Source: Sepiola atlantica
Lineage: Eukaryota > Mollusca > Cephalopoda > Sepiida > Sepiolidae
Length of the DNA: 64,000 nucleotides
Reading direction: 5' to 3'
Assembly (NCBI GenBank): GCA_963556195.1
Contig: OY744519.1
Coordinates: 110,203,032-110,267,031, forward strand
The position numbers and the translations under genes are program-made. Shown piece by piece: positions 9,744 through 21,651 of the stretch; the stretch's first letter is position 1; each line of letters begins with the position of its first letter. The notes beneath the pieces were generated by a model. The model had not been told where the DNA came from and searched no databases. It was given only the letters and a program-made list of their open reading frames with translations.

Positions 9744-11798
9744 CTTAGTTCCAAGAACCCATTCGGAAGGATCCCAATTGACCAAGCTATCGAGGAAACA
9801 GTGAATAAAGACACACAAACAGCAGGAGGCACAAAAGGTTTTAGTTTAAAAGCTAGTGCAATTACCAGATACTATCTTACTGCTGAATATCGCAGTTCAT
9901 TTCTACATTTACTAAGGGATACCCTAGGTACCAATGCTTGTACCGCTGTTATTCATCCAGATTTGAGTGAATCTCGAATGAGAAGAGATGAACGAGACAT
10001 TACTTCGCTTGTGAATATGTTGGAAAATATTTGGGTCAATCCATTCTGTTCTCCAAATCAAGAACTTCTCAACATTTCCACAGGGATTGCTGCTCCTGGA
10101 GATATTTCCCATGATCTCTTGACAGCTAAAGAACTTGGCGAGAACTCATATATTCAGTTCAGAGAAGAAAGACTCGAAAGTCAACCACCAAAAACGAAAT
10201 TCCATGATCCTATAAAGAAAGCTAACTTAAAAACATTTACTGACATGAGAGTGAAGAGAACTTATCAGTCTGCTGGGAGAGCAATCATCATCAAAGCCGA
10301 TAGAGATCTATTTGCTAAGATGATATTGATTGCACAAACTCGTGAAGTTGACTTGAAAGAGGTACTTGCACATCGTTTGGGCCCTATTCCATGGGCATTA
10401 GCTACACCAGAGGGTACACTACGGAAGACTGTGAAATCATCTCTCTACAAACACTTGACAAAGGAGTCAACGCCAGTAGAAACAATTCCTGATAATTCTG
10501 CATGTATCATAGATGGAATGGCTCTGGTCCAGAAATTAGATGCAAATCATATGACTTTCACTGATGTAGCTGATACTGTGCTTAATATGGTATTGAGAGA
10601 GGGACCAAAATGTAGTCGCATAGATGTTGTTTTCGATGTTTACCGAGAGCAGTCCATAAAGGATCTAGAGAGGGCTAACAGGGGCTCATCAACTGGAACA
10701 GCATACAAGACAATTTCACCTGGACATAAAATAACACAGTGGAGAAAATTTCTATGCGCACCGGATAATAAAAATAAACTAATTGAATTCCTAGTGAATG
10801 AGTGGAGCAAACCATCACGAATAGAAAGACTGGATAACAAATGTATGTTTGTTACAACAGGAAGACTCTGTAAAAAACTGTCACAAGGCTCTGTAGAAAG
10901 TGTCAGTTGTCTAGCGTCTTATCAGGAGGAGGCTGATACACGACTATTGTTGCATGCAGCTCATTGCGCTGCAGCCAAATTTCCTTCAATCATCATAATC
11001 TCTGAGGACACAGATGTGTTCGTTCTGTGTGTTGCCTTTTCATCTAAGCTATCTTGCCCTCTCTATCTGAAAAGTGGAACTAAGACACGCACCAAATTCA
11101 CTGATATACAGAAAATATCTAAGATGTTAGGAGAAGACATTTGTCAAGCATTACCAGGTTTGCATGCATTCACTGGTTGTGACACTGTTTCTGCATTTGC
11201 TGGTAAAGGGAAGATAGCTGCTTATAAACTTTTGGCAAAAAACAAGACACATGTTCAGACATTGAAAATGCTTGGATCTGACTGGAGTATATCGGATGAA
11301 CTTATGGAAAAACTGGAGGCATTCACCTGCAATATTTACAATTCAAAGACAACTATATCAAGTTTAAATGATCTCAGATTCAACTTATTTTGTGCTCGAA
11401 AAGGTGAAGCAGAATCTTGGCAATTACCACCATGTTCATCATCTCTTGTCAATCACTGTCGAAGAGCGAATTACCAGTGTGCCATTTGGAAGAGAAGCTT
11501 AGAGGTTTCTCCGGAAGTTCCTGATCTGATAGGGCATGGTTTGGGTCTTGAAGATGGTAAGCTTATCATTGACTGGAGTTCTGCATCGCCTGCACCAGAA
11601 GTGGTGATGGAACTTCTTTCTTGCACATGTTCGCGGAAGTGCGTCGAGGAAACATGTAGTTGTTTGCGCAACAGACTAAAGTGTACTTATATGTGCAAAC
11701 TCACAACTTGTACCAACCAAAGTGAAGATACAGATGAGAATTATTTGTGTGGTGATAGTTCTCAGGAGGAAGATGAGGATGATGACATGGATATGTGA
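9744..11798 (+). CDS. Nuclease (PIN/XPG-like) and CXC part of the Element 1 protein
   Basis: Open in frame from just after the TAG at 9741-9743 to a TGA at 11796-11798. The first ATG-like start in this frame is not convincing (9801 is GTG), so it reads as the continuation of the upstream protein. Numbered on the joined frame, a PIN/FEN-XPG-like domain carries D1164 (IIDGMAL), D1205 (VVFDVY), E1303 and D1305 (QEEADTR), D1329 and D1331 (SEDTDVFVL) and D1387 (FTGCDTVSAFAGKGK). This is the expected set of acidic metal-binding positions followed by a helix-hairpin-like segment. The C-terminus has a tesmin/TSO1-type CXC cysteine cluster at about 11620-11730 (CTCSRKC, CSCLRNRLKC), then an acidic tail. 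An ATTAAA signal at 11861 may end the transcript. The domain calls are by eye. Confidence 0.8.
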   Translation, partial: LSSKNPFGRIPIDQAIEETVNKDTQTAGGTKGFSLKASAITRYYLTAEYRSSFLHLLRDTLGTNACTAVIHPDLSESRMRRDERDITSLVNMLENIWVNPFCSPNQELLNISTGIAAPGDISHDLLTAKELGENSYIQFREERLESQPPKTKFHDPIKKANLKTFTDMRVKRTYQSAGRAIIIKADRDLFAKMILIAQTREVDLKEVLAHRLGPIPWALATPEGTLRKTVKSSLYKHLTKESTPVETIPDNSACIIDGMALVQKLDANHMTFTDVADTVLNMVLREGPKCSRIDVVFDVYREQSIKDLERANRGSSTGTAYKTISPGHKITQWRKFLCAPDNKNKLIEFLVNEWSKPSRIERLDNKCMFVTTGRLCKKLSQGSVESVSCLASYQEEADTRLLLHAAHCAAAKFPSIIIISEDTDVFVLCVAFSSKLSCPLYLKSGTKTRTKFTDIQKISKMLGEDICQALPGLHAFTGCDTVSAFAGKGKIAAYKLLAKNKTHVQTLKMLGSDWSISDELMEKLEAFTCNIYNSKTTISSLNDLRFNLFCARKGEAESWQLPPCSSSLVNHCRRANYQCAIWKRSLEVSPEVPDLIGHGLGLEDGKLIIDWSSASPAPEVVMELLSCTCSRKCVEETCSCLRNRLKCTYMCKLTTCTNQSEDTDENYLCGDSSQEEDEDDDMDM

Positions 11799-12563
11799 TG
11801 ATCTGTTTTGAATGATCTGAATTATGCATGATTTTCTGTGGAAGAACAACAAACATTACAATTAAATTTTAATTTGGTTTATAGCGATTCGCCAGTTTAG
11901 TTTGTGTCATTCAAGCACTGGAATGCAGGATTAAGTAACATCCAGAAATGATAGAGAACGTGGGTGCAATGCCATCTAGAATATTAATGTAAATAGAGGT
12001 TGCGACTTATTGATCTTTCTTGGCCTATATAATGACTTATTAATAGGGATATCATCTAATTAAATATGAAAGTCTGCTGATGGGGGCCTTTCCAGTGGCA
12101 CACATAGGTTATTTGTATAAATAGTCTTTCTTAGTTTCTAGCTACTTGGATTTTGCATACACTTTTCTACAGAGGTGGGACACCGGTACTTCCCAAAATG
12201 ACTTTTTAAAAATGGCCTGAAGTAGATCAGTCTTCCCTGAAACTGGGTCTCAGAAATGTCAATATGATAACTAATATTACTTCAAGGGCATTAACTGGTA
12301 ACAAATAACTCATTTTAGATTCCATATACCGATAGGTGACAATTAGAAAGGCATCAGAGATGCCTTTCTGATTTGCACCTCGATTCGATAAAAAACTGAG
12401 GAAATTGAGCTTTTGACCTTTGATGACCCACATAAAATGTTGGTATACGCATAAGATGACCCTTCATTTGTACCTTAGTGTATAAGCAATAGAATGAATA
12501 GTCCTTCATTAAAAGTTATTTGAAAGTTTTGAAATTATCACAGTTTACCTTTCCCTTACCCCT
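11799..12563. other. Element 1 3' non-coding region
   Basis: About 765 bp between the stop codon and the right inverted repeat. It holds an ATTAAA polyadenylation-like signal at 11861-11866. No further gene is seen. Confidence 0.6.
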
Positions 12564-13123
12564 AGCAACATATAAAAAAAGATTATACTCAAAATACATT
12601 TTTCGTTTTTTTTAACTTTTTTTTTCAGGACATCAAACCACCATAACATTATTTTGTACTTTTTATCAATGGATTAGATTGTTTTCTTCAAGAAAAGACT
12701 ACCTTTGTCAGAGAAATACACATTTTGTTATCACCTTTTCATCTAATAATACTTACACCTTAATTTTTTAAAAATTCAATTTTTTTGACATTTGACCTTT
12801 GACCTCCAATGACCTATGTCAGGGCTACAACACATCTAATGTTATTTCATAGGCCTTTTTGTAAGGGACAAAATGAGTAGTCACATGTCAATATATCCCC
12901 TCTAGTTACTGAGTTATAGGCGTTTTAATTTGCCCCACCCCATTCTTTTATGGCACAATTCTTGACAAGGGTACCCATAATCGATAGTGATTTTTTGCAC
13001 TTTAGCTGTGGATCTCAGCTTGGCTTAAAGTTTTTCTGTAACTAGATACATATGTCTTTCGAAATATCATAGTGTCCCTTTGTCCCCCAGGTGGTACCAA
13101 TATCTGGTCTGGCTCATGGACTA
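12564..13123 (-). repeat. Element 1 right terminal inverted repeat
   Basis: 560 bp, the reverse complement of 6391-6955. The inner boundary is AGCAACATAT and the outer terminus is CTCATGGACTA. The DR1-type motif is present at 12793-12805, with a third half-site at 12810-12815. Confidence 0.9.
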
Positions 13124-13126
13124 TAG
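13124..13126. repeat. Element 1 target-site duplication, right (TAG)
   Basis: Matches 6388-6390. Confidence 0.75.
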
Positions 13127-14266
13127 TGGAAAGGTAAGTAAAACAACAAAAAAAGGTAATGCCCTACAAAAAAAAACTCACAGGTAAGAACCGGACACAA
13201 TATAAGCATTTCGACTACAGAAACCATTGACGAGACCACAGAACTCACAGCAAAAATTGAACGTATCAAAGAAATAATGAAAAAATACAAAACGAAAGTA
13301 CCATACTTAAGAAACAAAAACTGGGAGAAAATAAAATGAGAAACACAAGAAATTAATACGCCCTCTTACTCATCCCAACAAACAATATTACAGACATAAA
13401 CAACCTAATTTATGCTGGGGCCAAATCTTTTATCATGAGGTCTAACATAGAAGCAAAACCCTGCCAAAAGAATACACCAGCAAAGGGAAGCTAGACTAGA
13501 ATACTAAATCAACAAACTACAACAGGAAGCTAAAGTTTTGAATAAGACAACAGAAATAAAAAATATGGCTGACAAAGAAAAATAAAAAATAAAATACTGC
13601 ATTTGAACGATGATACTGACCGAATTTATGTAAAATGGAAAGAAGGGGGAAGAAGACTGATAAGTATAGAAGACTGTGTGGACGTTACGATAAAAGAACT
13701 AAAAAAATGTATAACCAACAATAGAGAAAGGCTGATTACCGCCACAAAAAGCACCACAAAAAAGAACAAGATAATGAAGATCGAAAATAGAAACAAAAAA
13801 GCGAGTAAAGCAAAATGGGAAAAGAAGCAACTACAATTTATATATTATTGACTGAAGAAAAAACACAAAAGCACATGGATATGGTTACGAAAAGGACACT
13901 TGAATAGAGGAACTGAATCGCTAGTGACAGCTGCACAAAACAAAGCAATTAAAATGAATTATATAAAAGCCAAGATAGACAAAACTGAGAAAAAAAAGTA
14001 AATGTAGAATCTGTGGACAAAGAGATGAATCGGTAAATCACATCATAAGTGAATGCAGAAAATTAGCTGAAAATGAAGGTAGTGCCCTGAGAAATATGCA
14101 CATGAATGTACTTTAAACATGATACAAGTGTTGAGAAATGGAATACATGGAAATACAGACCGGCAAACTCATCTAAGCAAAAAGACCAGACATGATAATA
14201 GTCAACACGAAGAATAAAACATGCCAAATGGTAGATTTCGTTGTCCCAGCAATTATAAGGTGAATA
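13127..14266 (+). pseudogene. LINE copy B, middle segment
   Basis: Continues the LINE after Element 1. The first part (about 13200-13560) encodes broken N-terminal-like frames (AKIERIKEIMKKYKTKVPYL, then a LIYAGAKSF-like stretch). It then jumps at 13603 to the C-terminal motif DDTDRIYVKWKEGGRRLISI, so the reverse transcriptase core is deleted. Next come a CRICGQRDESVNHIISEC zinc-knuckle-like segment near 14003-14060 and a DMIIVNTKNKTCQMVDFVVP segment at 14190-14255, both typical of the C-terminus of this LINE type. The copy is interrupted at 14271 by the Gypsy insertion and resumes at 19683. Confidence 0.75.
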
Positions 14267-14271
14267 CTAAG
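14267..14271. repeat. Gypsy target-site duplication, left (CTAAG)
   Basis: The same CTAAG occurs at 19678-19682, immediately outside the two LTRs. Confidence 0.85.
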
Positions 14272-17200
14272 TGTTGTGAAGTTGTCCAACAGTAAATAAT
14301 AAATAAAGGAAGTCAAGTCGAGGGTTGGTTTAACAAGTGTATTAACAAAGTAAGAAAGTGACTAGCACTTGGCTAGACAGTTACAAGACTGTGCTTTGTC
14401 TTCTCTGTGTCTCTGGTGACTCGCACTATTTATAGTGACAACCGGTGCAGTTTCTCCTGTGTAAGAACGGCCGGTGTAACACCCCCTTTGAAAATATCCC
14501 CTCTGGAGATTAATAACGTTTTTGTTTGGGAATCACCATCATCAACTCAGTCGATTTCCGTTTTCTTTTTGATCTCCTAATCTCAGGAGCAATCTCTGGT
14601 ATGGGCACCTGAAAAGTATCAAACACTGCATCCATGATGTCCACCTCGGGCGATCTGGTCACCTCACTGTTCGAGTATCTTTTCCGGATTTGGTTAGTGT
14701 GACGTTTGTGCACGAAATCTGGTCCCTTAATCATATAGACCATGTTGCCTATTTGTTTATCCACAGTGCCGGACTCCCAGAAAGTCCTATTGTTTCTGTA
14801 GATCTTATAAAAAACTTTTTCGCCAACTTTATACCGTTTTTTTGTTATCGTTCTTTTTATATTTGCCCTATCCTGGTTTGGTAACAACTTGTGGAAAATC
14901 GATCTAATCTTGCGTCCAAACATGACCTCAGCAGGTGTCTTCAACGTTTCGATGTTTGCATTCGGAGTGACTCTGTAAACCTGCAGAAACTGTTGGATTG
15001 ACTTATCCGTCGGTGATCCACTAGCTTTTTTCAGAGCTCTCTTGAATGTGTCAACGAATCTCTCCACCTGTCCATTGCTTCTTGGATGGTATGGAGGGAT
15101 TGTTATATGCTCGATGAGATGATCCTCGCAAAGGTGTTTAAATTCAGTAGACGTGAATTGAGTACCATTGTCGGTGACAATGCAGTCTACTACTCCAAAC
15201 CTAGCGAATAGTTCGTATAGGAAGTTGATAGCTGCCTCGGATGTGGGGTTCTTGCATTTAAGTACTTCCGGCCACTTAGCTAGGCTGTCTGCAACAATGA
15301 GATAGTAGAACCCATCCAGTGGTCCCGCAAAATCTAAGTGAATTCTAGACCAAGGTCGGTTCGTTTTAGTCCACGATCCGAATTGAGTTGGAGGAGCTTT
15401 CATAGCTAAGGCGCATCCTCTACACTCCCTGACTTTTTCTTCGATATGCTTATCCATGTTTGGCCAGTAAACGAAAGAGCGCATAAGGCTTTTCATTCTC
15501 GATATGCCTGGATGTCCTACATGGAATTCCTTGAGCATTCTTTTCTGTAATGTCATAGGAATTACAACCCTGTCGCTATATAACAGGACGTTGTCGCAAA
15601 TTGAATAAATTCCATCATCTAGTTGGCTATTGTTGATTTTTCTTTTGTGCTTATGATAAATTCATCCACCTCTGCCTTACTCTTAATCTCATCAAGCATT
15701 ACTGGAAGTTCTCTTATTGTGTCACATAACACATTTTTTACTTAAGCTTCCGCTTGAATGGCTGCTATCACCATATCCTCCAATGGTTCTGTCTGCTTAG
15801 GTATCAATCTTGATAGCCCGTCTGCATGACCAAATTTCTTAGATGGTACATACTCCATTTGAAAATTGTAGTTAAGAAGAATGGTACCCCATCTTTGGAG
15901 TCTATTCGCAGTGCGTTGTGGTAGTCCCTTTTTCGATCCGAAAATCGTTAATAAGGGTTTGTGGTCTGTTTGTAACAGAAATTGTCTACCGTGCAGGAAA
16001 CGATGAAATTTCTTTACCGCGAATATAATGCTTAGAGCCTCTTTCTCAATTTGAGAGTATTTTTTTTCGGCTGGTAGAAGTGTTCGGGATGCATGGGCTA
16101 TGGGTTTTAATTTTCCATCATCCATTTTGTGCAATATACATTTTCCTATACCATAGTTGCTGGCATCGCTTGCAACTACAATATCACGCTTGGGATTATA
16201 ATGTGCCAGAAACAAGTCAGACGTTAAGATATCTTTAATTTTCTGAAACGCTTCTTCGCACTCTTGCGTCCAGACCCATTTTTGGTTCTTCTTTAACAGT
16301 TCATTTAAGGGTGATCTTAGTTTATGCATGTTTGGTACGAACACATTGTAGTAATTCGCCAACCCTAAGAAGCTTTGTAGGGATGCAGTATTTTCTGGAG
16401 CAGGCATGTTCCTTATCGCCATTGCCCTATCTGGGTCTGGCCTTCTTCCTTGCTCATCGATGATTTGCCCTAAGTATTTTATTTTTTCCATGAAAAAAGT
16501 ACATTTCTCATCTTTGATTTTAAACCCATAATCCTGGATTTTTTTTAATATTTGGTTTACATGAGTCTTGTGTTGTTCTTTGCTAACGCTGTTTATTAAC
16601 ACATCGTCCAAGTACCCTACTGCGAAATCCATCCCATTTAACATCATGTCCATAATTTGTTGAAAAATCGCAGGGGCGACCTTGACCCCAAAAGGAAGTC
16701 GGTTAAATTTGTATAATCCCTTATGGGTATTGATGCAAAGCAGTTTTGAACACTCCTCATCGACAAGGATTTGAAGATAAGCGTCGCTGAGGTCGATTTT
16801 AGAAAAATATTTTCCTCCACTCAGTTTGCAAATATTTCTTCAGGGCTTGGAAGAGGTTAATGGTGATCTTTTAATGCCTTGTTCAAGCCTGTGGAAAAGT
16901 CGGCACAAACCCGAATCTCCTTGTTCTTTTTCTTAACATAAACTGTAGGTGAAGCCCACTCACTGTGATCAATTTTTGAAATGACAGCCATGTTCTCGAG
17001 TCTTTCTAATTCACCGTCTATTTGCTCTATAGCGGCGTATGGAACATTTCTTTTCTTTCTGAACACAGGTAGTTCATTTGTTTTAACTTCAAACTTTGCT
17101 ACCGCTTTTGTACACCTTCCAAGACCGCCTGAAAATACATCTGGAAAATTTTCTTTTAATTCCCTCTTGAGTTTTTCTGCCTCCACATTCGAATCCTCAA

Positions 17201-19677
17201 CCTTTTGGCAAAAGGAGCTTAAAGGCAGATCCCATAGGCTAAACTTTTCAATCAGATCAGTTCCAAAAAGGTTATTCGATTTTCGCATAACAAAAATTTT
17301 GGCTTTTACGGTCTTATTCTGGAAAGAAATATTCGTCAATAATTCCCTTTCGAAGGTTATTTTTTCACCACTGACGCTTCTCGCCGTTTTTTGTGATTTG
17401 ATCATAGTGGGTCTCCCAAGCTTCTTCCATGCCTGTACATTAATGATGGAAATGTCAGACCCACTATCAAGCTGTAGTCTTACTTTTTTTAAAGCATTTT
17501 GACCTGTACATATTTCCAGATATTTTGTTCTTCAGGTTCAATTTTTGTCAGTTTAATGGCTGTCTTTCTACCAGATTTTTTCCTACAACGTGATGCCTTA
17601 TGTCCTTTCTGGTGGCAGTTGTCACATTGTTTGAATATGTAGGGACACTCATTGTACCAATGGTTATCTCCACACCTCCAACACGGTCCAGGTGGATCTT
17701 TTCCATGTTTTTTTCTCTGGTTATTCATTGAAGTCAATTTTTTCTTCTGATGGATTTTTTTAATGTGCGACACTCTGTTTTCCTCTATGTCACGACTGTC
17801 CTGTTTCAACGCAACAAAACGTTCACAGTCTTCCGCTAAGTTTTGTATTGTTAGACATGGCTCATTTTCGAGTTTATTTAAAACACGACGTCTGATTTCA
17901 GAGTCTTTATTTAAGACCAGACCTTGCAAGAATATTAGACATTTAAAATTATCTGATGATAATTCCTCTAATTTAAAATCGTCGCAAAGTTTATTTACTA
18001 TACTTGCATACGTAATGTAGTCGTCTTCCTCTCTTCTAGTGACGTTCATGCACTTATATCTCCTGTGGAAAAAAGAAGTTTTTGTAGAAAACAGTTCTGT
18101 TAGTAAAGTAACTGCCTCCTGGAAGTTCAACTCACTGGTCTTTTTTGGAAGGATAAAATTCACGAACTTTGTATGCTCGGCAGCTCCTAATTTTCTTAGC
18201 AAAAATCTAACTTTTTTAGAGTCTGTCCATGTACTGAAGTCCGATACAAAAATATCCTCATATCTTCTATAGAAGTGAGCAAAAGTGACATCGTCTTCTG
18301 GATTATAATTGCAAATTTCGATAGCGCTCCACACAGCCGTCTGGGAGAATGCATTATGATTATCGTTTGCTTTCGTTAACTGTGTTACCTCCAGACATTT
18401 TCTCTGTTCCTCCTGTGTTTTTATCAAGAGTTCTTCGAAGTGTTTCTGCTGTTGTAGCAGTTTTTCTTGGAATCTTTCTTCTCGTTCAGCATGCATTTTT
18501 CTTTGGGCTTTTTGCTGTTCCAACGACTCTCTTTTAAATTTTTCCTCAATTTCAACTTGTTTTCTTTGAAGTTCCATTTGTTGTTCAACTTGCTGTCTTT
18601 GTAACGCAACATTTTGTTCCGTTTGGAATTTAACTAATTGAAAAAGAGAATCTTTGAATTCAGTGTCCATCATTCACGAATTCAAATTATGCACCACGCA
18701 ATTTACACTTGTAAAAATAAATCAGTTTTCCCCACAACGTGCTTAATATAATTAGTTTGGTCAACTAATACACAAAACAAGAAATATATTATTTCTTAGT
18801 AAAAAAAAAAATTCAATCCCAGTTCTTTTGTTTAAAAAACAAAACTAAGAAATTTTTTTTTTTTTTTAAATATATATGTGTACGTAGTTTTACAAAACCA
18901 AATCCGTCGCTATAAGCCTAATAAGACTAGTTTTATGGGAAATCTTTTTAACCCCTTTTCATTTTGCAAAAATGCGACTTGCTTATTTAACAGTTCTTTG
19001 TTAGAAGCACAAATGACTTACGCGAATATATTTTTTCACTGTCCGTCCTTTGCTCTCGACAATTCTGTGGTAGACCGTTTTAACAAATAGTCAATCCGGA
19101 TCTTGCTCAAATATCAGATGTTGTCCTAATAATAACGACAAACTTACACAATATCTGTAATAGTTGACACAGATAACATTTATCTTAACGAGTCAGTGAA
19201 CTTGTAGAGAACAAAAAATAAAGGTATCAGTGTATTCAATTATTTCAATAATTGAAAATGTCTTTCGCGTTTTCTAGTTTTCGATTTTTGGTAGCAAGTT
19301 TTGAGTTTGTGTTTTTTTTTTTCGCTTAACTACTCAGTAGTTAATTTGCTGTTAATCCTTGCGAATCCAAATATCTGACGAAGATGGGTTTTTTTCCGTG
19401 AAGATCTTGAGAATCACTTTGGGTGATTTTTCTGTAGTGAAATCGTTTCGATTCCCTGTCGCCAATCTGTTGTGAAGTTGTCCAACAGTAAATAATAAAT
19501 AAAAGAAGGCAAGTCGAGGGTTGGTTTAACAAGTGTATTAACAAAGTAAGAAAGTGACTAGCACTTGGCTAGACAGTTACAAGACTGTGCTTTGTCTTCT
19601 CTGTGTCTCTGGTGACTCGCACTATTTATAGTGACAACCGGTGCAGTTTCTCCTGTGTAAGAACAACCGGTGTAATA
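14272..19677 (-). mobile_element. Gypsy/Ty3 (Mag-like) LTR retrotransposon, minus strand
   Basis: A full-length element of 5406 bp with two 210-bp LTRs that differ at about 5 positions, a 5-bp CTAAG duplication, a primer-binding-like TGGCGACAGGGA just inside the 5' LTR and an AAAGGGGG polypurine tract just inside the 3' LTR. Gene order on the minus strand is gag, protease, reverse transcriptase, RNase H, integrase, which is the Ty3/Gypsy order. No env-like frame is present. Pol carries several stops and frameshifts, so the copy is not autonomous. It is inserted in LINE copy B. Confidence 0.95.
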
Positions 19678-21610
19678 CTAAGGAAGAAAAAAAAAAGCTG
19701 AGCAATTACATGGAGATTGTCAGTAATCTGAAAGAAATATGAAACCAATAACAGTAGAAGCACTAGGAACAGTTCCATAAACAACTGGAAAAACAACTAG
19801 GAGAAGTTTGGAGTAAAGAGAGGATAGGCATCATACAAAGCACAGCACTGATGAAAACAGCTGAAATATTAAGAAAAATCATTGAGTGCAGAAACAAACT
19901 TGCATAACAAGATAATGCTGAGCGATCAGAAATAAACTGAAAAAGAATAACACTGTGGAAACACTAGAAACAAAGAAAGAATGTGACACGAAACTTAAGA
20001 AACGGAAACTGAAACTAGCAGAGTAGATAAGAAAAATCACATAATCTGATACCCACCCCACCCACTCCACCCAAACACACACACACAAACATATGTGATG
20101 GAACCTGTTGGTATCACAAAAAAATGGTGCTGAAGGGTCTAGGTGTATGGAAAGATTGAGGAGTGAAAGCATCAAACGGATCTCAACTAAAAGGGCATAG
20201 AGAGTACTGGAATCCTTAGGAGGCTTATTGCATCTCAAATTCTAGAAAAAAAAGACAATGGCTGTTATCAGTGAGAAATCAATGGTAAACGGCTGATGTG
20301 TGAACGCAAAATGCTTTGCAACGTTTACTCAAGGAAGTGGAGAATATTGGAAATCTGGAGAGACTTGTTGTCACTCAAACTCGAGGGAACACCACCTGTT
20401 GTTGCCAGTGAGCAATCACTGATAATGACTCATCTAAGAACTCCTAGTGAGTAAATTATAATGTATAGAGTTAAGATTAGATTATTTTTCTAAATTATTA
20501 TATGGTCTGAGTTCAAATTATTATATCGTCTGAGTCCAAATTATTATATCGTCTGAGTTCAAGTAACGTTTTAGGAATTTATCAGGTTATTCCTATGATA
20601 GTTTTAAACTATATTTTGTCCATATAGTCTCCACCATTTCATATCCAAAGCGAACTTTCAGAAATTGTTTGGATCATTCTAGAGGTTTTACACTGTTTAG
20701 AACAAGAACATAAGTAAGTTGTGAAACGGCATACTTCCGCCTGACAACGTCTTATCTGGACCTTACTTCTCCATATTGTATGAAGTATTCCTGAAGATAT
20801 GGCATGGAAACGTTGGAAATCTTGCATGGTGGTTACTGTTATCAAAGGGCATCAGATCCATACATACAAATATGGAAAAATTGGAAGTTGAATTTCCGTA
20901 AAAATTTCGATTTTTCAAAGTCATAGTCGAAGGTCAAGATCATATAATATGCTTCACTATGAGCTCAGTAGCGAGTCTCTACGATGAATAGAACCGAAGC
21001 TTTCACCTTTTCCGTGATCTTGACCTTGACCTTTGACCTGGATATCCCCAAATCAAATCAGTTCTAAGTTCGACCATGACCGATATTTTGACCAAGTTTG
21101 GTGACGATTCGTCTAGCGATATGGACACTAGGCTGTACACAAACAGACATAATGACAAACTCGACCGAAAATATAACTTCCACCTTGGCGGAGGTAATCA
21201 GGGTTATTTGATTTTCTTTCCAGAACGTGAACCTATTTCTGATACTAATGAAAACGAGAGGATATGAAGCCATGTTTGTACAATCTGAAAAGAAACGCTA
21301 TTCCAATTTTGACAGTTCATTAACGCATGTAATAGGAAAAGAGACAGATTTTTTTTCGATTTATATTTGCTATTTAAATGTATTATATTCATTATTTATT
21401 TTTCTGTTAGTAACATTTTTACGTTAATGTTCATTATGATATTTTACTTCAAACAGATTTTTCTCAAAACTATCGATGTTATAATTGAACATTTCTTTGT
21501 CTGCCTGTTGATTGCTGATAGGCTCCAAAATTATGCAATAAAATAATTGCAATAAATTTGGCATAAACCATCATTAGAGTATTGGATGTGTCAAGGGGGA
21601 GGGGAAATGG

Positions 21611-21651
<41 letters not shown>

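Larger units (their letters stand above)
6391..13123 (+). mobile_element. Element 1: Academ-like DNA transposon, 6733 bp
   Basis: A complete DNA transposon bounded by long inverted repeats (6391-6955 and 12564-13123) and a 3-bp TAG duplication. It encodes one transposase-nuclease frame (7023-11798) interrupted by a single TAG codon. It lies inside LINE copy B, whose pieces continue on both sides. The combination of a transposase core, a PIN/XPG-type nuclease, a cysteine-rich C-terminus and a 3-bp duplication matches what I know of the Academ superfamily. PIF/Harbinger and CACTA also give about 3-bp duplications, but their proteins and termini do not look like this. A related, decayed element is at 36034-40147. 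No helicase domain was seen. Confidence 0.85.
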